DNA of 64,000 nt from Vitellaria paradoxa (lineage: Eukaryota > Streptophyta > Magnoliopsida > Ericales > Sapotaceae), in contig CM034238.1 of the NCBI GenBank assembly GCA_019916065.1, positions 5,420,199-5,484,198 on the forward strand. Reading direction: 5' to 3'. The translations under genes and the position numbers were made by a program. A model generated the notes under the pieces. That model saw only the letters and a program-made list of their open reading frames with translations, was not told where the DNA came from and did no database searches. Shown here piece by piece: positions 55,141 through 64,000 of this stretch. Each line of letters starts with the position of its first letter. The stretch's first letter is position 1.

Positions 55141-55925
55141 TTTTCATATTTAGTATGGGTAGTTAATACTCAAAATTTATAATTAGTGAGATAAAATTAT
55201 ATTTTTAAAATAAATAAGTATAAAAAAAAACAACAAAAGTAAAAATTTAATAATAATAGAACAAAAATAAAATTTATAAATAAATAAAAACAAAATCAAC
55301 AATGCTTGTATATAATTTTCTAAATTAATAGGCCTTTATTTGGTTTGACCATGTTTATGAAAATACTACCACCCCCTTTTTTTTTTTTAATCATTAGAAC
55401 ATATATATATGTATTTAAAAGTGAATGTATTTAAAAATTTTTGCTTTCATGTCCTCCTGCCTCCTTCTCTTTCCCCTGTCACTCCCCCCACGCCCCACTC
55501 TCGTTCCCCTGTCACTTCCCCCCATGCCCCCTCTCTCTTTCTCTCTCTCTCTCTCCCCTGTTACTCCCCCCACGCCCGCTCTCCTTTTTCTCGCTTGTCA
55601 CTTCTTCTCCCTCTCTCCCCTCTGTATATTTGTTAAAAGGAAGGAGCTTGTGGAGGAAGTTTTGTTGAAAAAAAATTTCAGCCATTCATTTGTATGTAAA
55701 TTTCAATCTCAGCCATTAATTATAGTTTGTGAGAGGGATATTTTTGAAATGGAATATGTTTTATTATATAGATAATTCATTGATTTGACATTTGTATATT
55801 TTTAACTATTAGATTTATTCAATAGTAATGATTACTTATTTCTCTCTCCAATTTAATTGTCTTTTTTATTACTTCACATGAAAACATAATCCTTCACTCT
55901 TTTCATATATTTTTTTTGAATACTT

Positions 55926-55956
<31 letters not shown>

Positions 55957-58050
55957 TAAATTAGTATTTTAAAAAATGTGATAATATTTGTAATAAATAA
56001 TAAAATTATATATATTTATTAAATACTGTATGAATGCATTAATTAGTTTCTTTTGATGAGTAGTTTTTATTTTTATAGTTATTTTGAGTTATTCATACGT
56101 CAAATAATATTTTTGTACCTTTAAGCATGGACAATTACTAATGTGTATATATTAGTAGGCTATAGGATGTATATTTAAAATTTTAATGATATTTTACAAC
56201 TTTATTTTATTTCATGATCGAAGAATGAAGATCTCTTGTTTTGGCAACTTTACAGGATCTTGGATTCCGCGTGGACAGTTACAAACGGAAGAAAACTAAT
56301 TCAAATGAAGGGAAAGAAAGGACATTAATTCCAAAGGAGGGAGATGACTCAGAATCAAAATTTTTGAGTAATTGTTAATTAATAATTACCACAATTATTT
56401 TGTAACGCCCGTGATTTATTAAAATTAATTCTGTCAATTTTTTTTTTATTTTTATAAATAGTATGTCATAACACTGGGAATAAAACATATAACGGAAAAA
56501 CGTAGGAGCAAATCACACAAATTTAGTGGTAAAGAGTCTACTATGTTTGGATTAAAAATTTATTACTAGGAAAATAAGAAAATGATGGAAATTTAGAATT
56601 TTTTCTCTTAGAAAATGCATGAGATTTAAGAAATTAAAAATAATTATTTAAAAAATTAATATATTGTTGAATATTTTTATTTTATTATATTTTTAAATCC
56701 ATAATGTCATGTATTAAGATTTTATGCTTCTTTTTTCTTTTATTATTATTATTATTATTATTATTAAATTCTTACTCAAACAAACTCTGAAGAGGTGCAG
56801 GTTACAGATTTTGAGGTAAAATTTATCATAATTTATGAAATACATACGCACGTCACAATTATTAAATAACATAAATTGATAAAATCATGAAAATTATGTA
56901 AATATGATACGGAGATCCCTAGACGCATGAAAATATGCAATAAGAGTTTTAAAATGGTAGGCCTGAAATGAAGAAACACACCAAAAGTATTGGCTAATTA
57001 AAATATAGAGATCCGTCTCTTTCGATGAAGATTTTTATATGTTATATTTTGGCAAGGCTCCTTACATGCGACTCCAAAATCCAATTTTAGAACTCGACAA
57101 CCTCAGTCAATCAATGACTAATAAATATATATAGAAACCCTCGAAACAAAAACCCAACGAAATATGGAATTAATAATGGATTAATTTACGTACAAGTTGT
57201 AACGATTCAAATAAACTATCAGACAACGTATCAACCAAATATAAATATTGTATGGTCAAAAAATATATGACCCGACCACATATTACACCCCTAATTAGGG
57301 AGAATATATTCTACTTAGATTGCAATTAGATAGATTAACTAGTAATTACATTATATAATTATTTTACTTATAATACTCAAGTGTATTAGAAAACAGGATC
57401 CGTAAAATACATATAACATAATCACTTCTTCACGGATTTATGTTATCAAGTATTTAATATCACTACTGTGTAATTAAATTATGTCGGATTCCCACTCTAT
57501 AAATGACAGAAATGTAGCTTCTTCTTCTCTTCTTCTTTTTCCTCTCTTTATCTCTCTCTCTCTCTCTCTCTATATACATGAGATTATTATCGATATCTAT
57601 AATTGACTTAAATATCATAAAATTCTTGGTCGAGGATCGACTCTGACTGCTTTATTTTGTTATTTTTTTATATATACAAGTTAGTAGTGAAAGAAAGTCT
57701 ATAGAAATATGGGAAAAGAGGGTTCACGAAGAAAATGGATCAAAATTTTCCGCACAAATATCACATTTAAAAGGTTGTTAAATAAAACAGATTAACTCTC
57801 AAAACGGCGTTGGAAAAACAAGTCCAAGAATATCATCGCTTGAGTTTGGCCTTATGTACTCAGTTCTTTTCTTGAAGTAGCTCGATCTACGTTAAATTTC
57901 CATATAATAATAATGATGGGCCAACAGTAATTCCCTCCTCTGTTTCTCTTCTTACTCACATGACGCTATCGAGAAAAGAGTTTTCAAACCCAAAGAAGTG
58001 TCATTTGTCTTCTTGCTGACATGCATTCAAAGTCTTCACATCTTGAAGCC

Positions 58051-58060
58051 TTTATATATT
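58051..58060 (+). promoter_or_regulatory. TATA box of the ABCG gene
   Basis: TTTATATATT lies about 90 bases before ATG 58148, followed by a CT-rich leader (58102-58130), a common plant core-promoter layout. Confidence 0.55.
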
Positions 58061-58147
58061 TCCCAACCTCCAATCCCCGATTTTGGCATTGAACAATAAA
58101 ACTCTCTCTCTCTCTGTCTCTCTCTCTACTTCAAAAGCAAGCTTTGC

Positions 58148-61100
58148 ATGGGTTCAGTAACTGGGGAGAGGTTGAAACAGCAAGAAAGGAACTGCAATGA
58201 GGCAATGGTTGGAAGCGGAGTGTTGCTGACATGGGTAGACCTTTGGGTAAGAGTCTCAAATGGGAAAGATGGCTCTAAATCTATCCTTCGAGGACTCACT
58301 GGCTATGCCCTGCCTGGTCAGGTCCTGGCCATCATGGGTCCATTCTGGTTCTGGCAAGTCCACTCTTCTTGATGCACTGGCTGGTAATTTATATTCTCTG
58401 TTTTTTTCTTTTTAATAACTTATTTTTGGTTAATCATTTTTTCTTGATTACATTTACACTACTTCAAGCCTCCCGTTTTCTTTTCAACTTTTTCTTTTGG
58501 TTTTTGCAAGGTGTTTTATTTTCAGGTTTGTCTCATCATTTTTCATGATGCTAAGCGTTTGGTGCATTTTAACTTATTTACCATACAACCTTTGTGCGTT
58601 GGAAAAGTTCAGCTACATAAATTTGACAGACAACACATGTTTGGAGCTGAGATTTATTTTTTGTTTCACCAGAACTGAATTTTAAGCATTGTCCTTGTTT
58701 GCCAAAACATGCCAAACTCTCTCCCTTTTTGTGTGTGAATTTCTACGAAACAAATTTGGATTCTCCCTCTGTCTGAGCCAGTGTGAATTTCTATGAAAAA
58801 AATATGGATGGTGGTACTTGGAACCAAAAACCAAACAATTTTTTTCCTTTTCCTTTTTCTTTTTGTTTTTTTGTCTTTGTTTGTTTGTTTGTTTGTTTGT
58901 TTTTTTCTCATTTTGCCAATGAGGAGCACATCTACCACTGCAGGGAGGTTAGGCCCTCGCGCAAGGCAAACTGGAGATGTTCTAAGTAATGGTCATAAGC
59001 AGCAGCTCTCCTATGGGACCTTGGTAATGGAAATAGCTCCTACTCTGTTTTTGTTTTTAAAATTTTCTTTCAATGATAGAAAAACAAATGATACATAAAG
59101 TCATAAATTTATAACAGGTATTTATTATTATTATTTTTTTAAATTCCAATAATGTACACAAAGAAAAACTAAACACACCATAGATATGGGCATCCACTGT
59201 AAGGGGAAATGAATTCAGAAAGGCAGAAAAATGGAAAATTGATGTGGGAAAGTTGTTCCCTACTGGACTCAGCTTTCTGAAAATAGCTCCCTAATCAGGT
59301 TATTAAAATTTCAACTTACTAAAAAAAATAAAGTCTTCTTTTGTTAGGTTTTACCATTCCTTCTTGTTTGAATAACTAAGAATAAACCCAATAACAATCA
59401 AGTGAAATTCTCACTAGACTTGACAAAGAATATCTCTGCCTGGTTAGCCTTTTAGTCACCCAATAGTTTTCCACTTCCCTTAATTTGTTGGATTTTTTAG
59501 GCATATGTGATGCAAGAGGAGGTTCTACCATGGACCTTAACAGCTATAGAAGCTGTGTACTACTCAGCTCAGCTCCAGTTGCCTAATTCCATGCCCAAAT
59601 CCGAGAAAAAAGAGAGAGCAGAGACAACAATGAGGGAGATGGGGCTGCAAGATTCCATGAACACCAGAATAGGAGGTTGGGCCTGCAAAGGCCTTAGTGG
59701 TGGCCAGAAGCGGAGACTCAGCATCTGCATAGAAATCTTAACGCGCCCAAAACTTCTTTTCCTCGATGAGCCCACGAGCGGGCTTGACAGCGCTGCATCG
59801 TACTACGTCATGAGCAGAATCGTGAAACTTGCCCAACAAGACGGAATGACAGTATTGGCATCCATCCACCAGCCGAGCAGTGAAGTCTTTAATCTCTTCC
59901 AACATCTCTGCCTTCTCTCTTTGGGCCAAACGGTGTTCTTTGGCAGAACTCCTGAAGAAGCAAATAGGGTAACTTTACCATGTTTCATTCCTAGTGCCGA
60001 ACTTAAGAAAAATGAAAATTTCCATTTGACTCTTGTTGTGTTTGTTCTGAAATTAGTTTTTTGCAAAGAATGGTTTCCCGTGCCCGACTCTCCAAAACCC
60101 TGCTGATCACTACTTGAGAACAATTAACACAGACTTTGATGAGGCAAGTAGTTAACTAGCTAGCTAGTCAGAGGTTAAATATTATCTTATTTTCGTTTCC
60201 TTTCCTTTCCTTTCCTTTTCTTTTCATTTTTCCTACACTGTGGACCAGTTATAGTGATTAAGCTGGAACTACTTTTTCAATTTTAGGACATTGAACTCGG
60301 TGTTGGTGCAAAGATGACCACAGAGGAAGTGATTGATCTGCTTGTAGAATCTTACAAATCATCCGAAACTAGCGAACGAATTCATAGACAAGTAGCTGAG
60401 ATTTGCAGCCCGGTAAGCACCGAATTGAATTTTATGTCCTAAAAATTAATTTGCCAGAATCTTAAAAGCTAACATTGGATAATGGCCATTGTAGGGTGGA
60501 AGGGTGATGGAGAAGAAGAGAGACCAAGCTAGCTTCCTCACCCAGTGCGCGGTTTTGACACACAGATCTTTCGTTAACATGTTTCGCGATCCAGGCTACT
60601 ATTGGTTGCGCCTAGCTATATACATTGCATTAGGCTTAGGTTTAGGCAGTGTCTTCTTTAATATTCGTCCGGGTTATGGGTCAATTCGTGTAAGTAATCT
60701 TTTCTGTTTTAACGATGTAGAACAAGCTTTCTCTGAAATTTAATTAATTCCTAATTGACTTGTTATGGTTTTTGTGTGAATAATTAGGAAAGAGGTTCGT
60801 TGCTCATGTTCGTAGCCTCATTCTTGACCATCCTGGCCATTGGCGGTTTCCCTTCATTCGTAGAGGACTTGAAGGTTAGTTTGGGAGCATTTGGCCGTCC
60901 AATTTCTAGCAACTTCTGGCATTTTTGTGCAAAAAAGTTGGTAATTAAAATTTTTAGTGTTCGGTAAAATAACTAACTTTTAGTAATTTTGATAACTTAT
61001 GAGTAATTGGTAAAATTTTTGACAAATTTTGACAATTTTTAGTAATTTTTGATTACTTTTTCATATGTTTGGTAAAAATTGATATTTTGTCAGACACACA

Positions 61101-61988
61101 GAAAAAAAAAAAAAAGTGAGTTGTTTTATACTAAAAATTTATCCACCTAACACTGCCGAAATCAATAGCCAATAAAATTTGTTGTTCAAACAATAATCAA
61201 CTTCCATAATTTCAATTTCAAATGATAGACTCAGGCCTACTGTTAGATCATTCTAGGGAAATTTCTGATAACAGAGCTTTGTCCTTTTCTTTTTTCACGT
61301 GCTCAGCTCTTTGGCCGTGAAAGGTTAAACGGGCACTATGGGGCAGCAGCATTTGTAGTTGGCAACACACTTTCGTCCATTCCGTACTTGCTCCTCGTCT
61401 CTGTAATTCCCGGAGCAATCGTTTACTTTCTCGCGGGACTTTTTCATCATGGGATCGAACGGTTCGCGTACTTCACTTTGGTTCTTTTCTCTTGCATGTT
61501 GCTAGTCGAGAGCCTCATGATGATAGTCGCAAGCGTGGTGCCGAACTTCCTCATGGGACTAATCGCCGGAGCCGGAATCCAAGGCTTGATGATGCTGAGC
61601 GGTGGGTTCTTTCAATTGCCAAATGACCTCCCCAAGCTTTTCTGGAAATACCCCTTGTACTACATTGGATTCCACAGGTATGCGTTCCAAGGACTGTACA
61701 AGAATGAGTTTGAAGGGCTCACGTTTGAGCTGGATGATGCCCAGATGGGGGGCCTACCCACGGCCGTCAATGGGGATGAAATTCTGAGAAGCGTGTTCGA
61801 AGTTGAGATGGGTTATTCCAAGTGGGTTGATCTTGGTGTCTTGTTTGGGATGGTGGATTTTTTATAGGTTCTTGTTCTTTGGCTTCATCAAGGCTGCTGA
61901 GAAGATGAAGCCTGTCGTTAGAGATCTGTTGTTTGTTTTGAGTAGGCAGAGAAAGCAGATTATCGTGAATCCGGATTCGGCCTTGTGA
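58148..61988 (+). CDS. Half-size ABCG (WBC) transporter with two frameshifts
   Basis: Eight exons: 58148-58383, 58944-59023, 59501-59968, 60057-60143, 60287-60412, 60495-60689, 60788-60874 and 61307-61988, giving about 652 residues if the two extra bases are discounted. Order is nucleotide-binding domain then membrane domain. Seen are Walker A GPSGSGKS (residues 64-71 after correction), signature LSGGQKRRLSI, Walker B LLFLDEPTSGLDSA, H-loop ASIHQPSSEVF, and the membrane blocks GGFPSFVEDLK, ERLNGHYGAAAF and SGGFFQLPNDLPK. It works as a dimer, usually at the plasma membrane, exporting lipids or other small molecules; the substrate is unknown. It is closest to the ABCG1-like/WBC1 type by eye. 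Frameshifts are one extra T at 58343-58344 inside Walker A and one extra T in the T6 run at 61858-61863. Intron 4 uses a GC donor (GAG|GCAAGT). Intron 7 holds a transposon-like AT-rich insert (60890-61160). Confidence 0.88.
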
Positions 61989-64000
61989 TGTGATTTTGAT
62001 TGTACTGACAACTTGTGTATTTGTTAATTAAGGTTAGTTTGATCAAACTTTTAAGGGCTTAAGGCAGGGTGCTTTGTTAGATCGACGTGATTCCATTGTC
62101 ACCCTCTTGGCTACGCCCACTTGAAACCGTGAATATTAAAATATATATTCCTGTTACCCTTCGAACTTTATTTTTTTTTATAATTTTTGATATTTGCTTT
62201 TATAATAGTGTCATTTAAAAAAAAAAAAAAAAAACTTTTGCAGAAATAGAGAGAGGATAACCCCGGGGGGTGTTTGGAGAGAAGGGAAAAAAACGAAAGG
62301 TAGCAATACTTTATTACCTTTTCATTTGAACAAAAAGGGAACGACCTTCTCTAATTTAATATTTAACACATTTTTTTTACATTGAATTAAAATTAAATTT
62401 AATTAAGTTTATGTCAAATATGCAATATAAGTTCATATATAATCGTACAAAAATATTATTTAACAAAATAAAGACAAATTGAGTTTTTTTAAAAGTAAAA
62501 TAATATTTTATTTTGACATTAAATTAGTAAAATGTACTTTTATTTATATATTTTTGTGAATATAGTCCTCTCAATTAGTTTTGACTACAAAGAGATAAAG
62601 TTTAGTTAAATTTAACAAATTCAGTTAATTTACACTATAGTCTAAATCACATTTAATATCAAATTAGGTGTTATAAATTTGGTGGTGGTTGGCTATTTGA
62701 TTGAAACATTTTCATATTAAGTATTTGTATGGATTGTGTAATTTCACGCTTTATTTTAATGAATATGTTTAACGATCACACAATATATATAAGGACAAGA
62801 AATGAAATTGGATTGGAGCATTGGACCTGAACCATTGGATAAGGTGGGGAAGTATTTTTTGATAAATTTTGACAATCGTTCCCGAAAGTGATTGAGAATT
62901 TGATTAGTTTGATTTGATTAAGAGAGAAGATGAGAGGTGGAGAGAGTTCTACTAAACATGATAGAAATCTGTATATACAAATTTCGTGTTTAAAAAATAA
63001 ACACAAAAAAAATTGTAAGAACAAATTGATTTTTATTGATTTTATCGAAAAATTGATTACAATCTCTGATTATTTCTAACCAAAAAAGTAATTTTTTGAT
63101 TCTTCATTTCAAAACGTTAATTCGAAGGCCTAAAAATGTTAATTCGAGAGTTCGAAAATTGATATCGAACTAACACTTGAGTTTTCTCAGTACTTGAGCA
63201 TTTTAAGGTTTTGGCAGTTTAATTTAACAGGATCTCCTTATAAACAAATAGAAGTATTTTTCTTTTTGGGAGTAACGTCTATTTATATATATGAAAAAGA
63301 GAGTTATAATAGAATTTAATCTCTTTAAAACAATTATTTTATTATTTTATTTATTAATAAGATATAAAAATCAAGGAATTAAAATAACATTATATTTATT
63401 TAATAACTATCACTTATTTATTTTTTTAAGAGATAAAAATTAAGATATATTAATTACTTTCAACAACAGTAGGTCCTGTTGATAAGTGGATAAATTTAAT
63501 GGGTCAAATTTTATCATCTTTATACTGTATAAATCTTTATCCATGGAGGCGTGTAATTTATTTATATATCTAATTTTGGTAAAATCCCAAGAAATATATT
63601 ATTTTATTTATCAATTTTATTATTCATCTAAACTTTTATAAGATGCTCAAGAAATTGATCAAAATTTATGTGTCTACGCTTGTCAAAAAGATTTTTTAGA
63701 GCACCTAAAAACTAGGTTACAAAAAAACAAAGGCGAATGCATGAATTCGCCCCTCTTCTCTCCACACCTCCCATTTCCCCCCCAGAACCAGCACACTATT
63801 AATACCTTTTTAACATCAATCCCCATTAGCGTAGATTTTTTTTTTTCTATCTGTAAATTAATATCACTTAAAATATTTAAAATTTTCATTTTGTTACCGC
63901 AAATTTTCTATGGGTGGGTAGCCACTTGACAATTGCACCGTAATAACTTTTACCGGTATTTCTCAACCAAACCATGAATTGAGGCCATTAAATGTGGAAT
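61989..64000. other. Gene-free right end
   Basis: It contains the 3' flank of the ABCG gene, an A-run near 62217-62234, and AT-rich sequence. Open frames near 63683-63929 are short, overlap each other on both strands and have no recognisable domain. Confidence 0.55.

Larger units (their letters stand above)
49401..58147. other. 8.7-kb gene-free region
   Basis: No coding exon seen. It is AT-rich with MITE-like elements (52231-52376, 52800-52946, 53494-53646) and a 66-bp tandem duplication at 53325-53456. Micro-insertions lie at 53883-53928 and 55043-55140, and a C/T-rich low-complexity block at about 55440-55625 opens long frames by composition. A TTA run lies near 56743-56765. Text at about 50790-50900 ('gtttggttgggcattcccttgggaatg') looks like another transposon remnant. 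Confidence 0.55.

Noticed and set aside
55409..55775. Three overlapping plus-strand frames rich in Ser, Pro and Leu
   Set aside because: All three frames are open because the DNA is C/T-rich low complexity. No start context, splice sites or domain.

Overview
The window is eudicot nuclear DNA: AT-rich intergenic sequence, GT-AG introns, plant-only gene families (phylloquinone synthesis, plastid dicarboxylate transporter, plant RIBA, long-form plant COX6b, BAHD acyltransferases), and many small transposons inserted in introns. I could not name the species. Gene models come from hand-assembled exons whose splice phases were checked base by base. No database search was possible.

Layout. 0.9-1.1 kb (-): a lone last exon of a 2-oxoglutarate dioxygenase. 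6.2-10.0 kb (+): a five-exon gene for a 228-residue protein of unknown function with an organelle-type N terminus and one membrane segment. 12.9-17.4 kb (+): a tandem BAHD acyltransferase pair, the first dead and the second intact. 18.5-24.5 kb (-): bifunctional riboflavin enzyme RIBA1. 30.8-34.2 kb (+): plastid 2-oxoglutarate/malate translocator DiT1. 35.3-36.6 kb (-): cytochrome c oxidase subunit 6b. 37.5-43.5 kb (-): a 14-3-3 protein whose large first intron holds a solo LTR with a SINE inside it. 46.3-49.4 kb (-): phylloquinone prenyltransferase MENA/ABC4. 58.1-62.0 kb (+): a half-size ABCG transporter. The rest (24.5-30.8, 49.4-58.1 and 62.0-64.0 kb) is gene-free, AT-rich and full of MITE remnants.

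The genes are ordinary, separately transcribed housekeeping or metabolic genes. Several act in plastids (RIBA1, DiT1, MENA) and one in mitochondria (COX6b), but nothing in the sequence shows that they work as a unit. I found no candidate for an undescribed multi-gene system.

The most useful observations are these. (a) There are four small frameshifts in otherwise well-preserved exons of DiT1, MENA and the ABCG gene (two), mostly in short repeats, which suggests either assembly error or real allelic damage. (b) COX6b has a one-residue deletion that turns the conserved CX10C into CX9C. (c) A series of very short retroposon insertions, each flanked by a target-site duplication, consists of little more than a poly(A) tail; at least three share the end TTACC-A(n) with an intact tRNA-derived SINE at 40.2 kb. 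(d) Intronic nested insertions carry clear target duplications.
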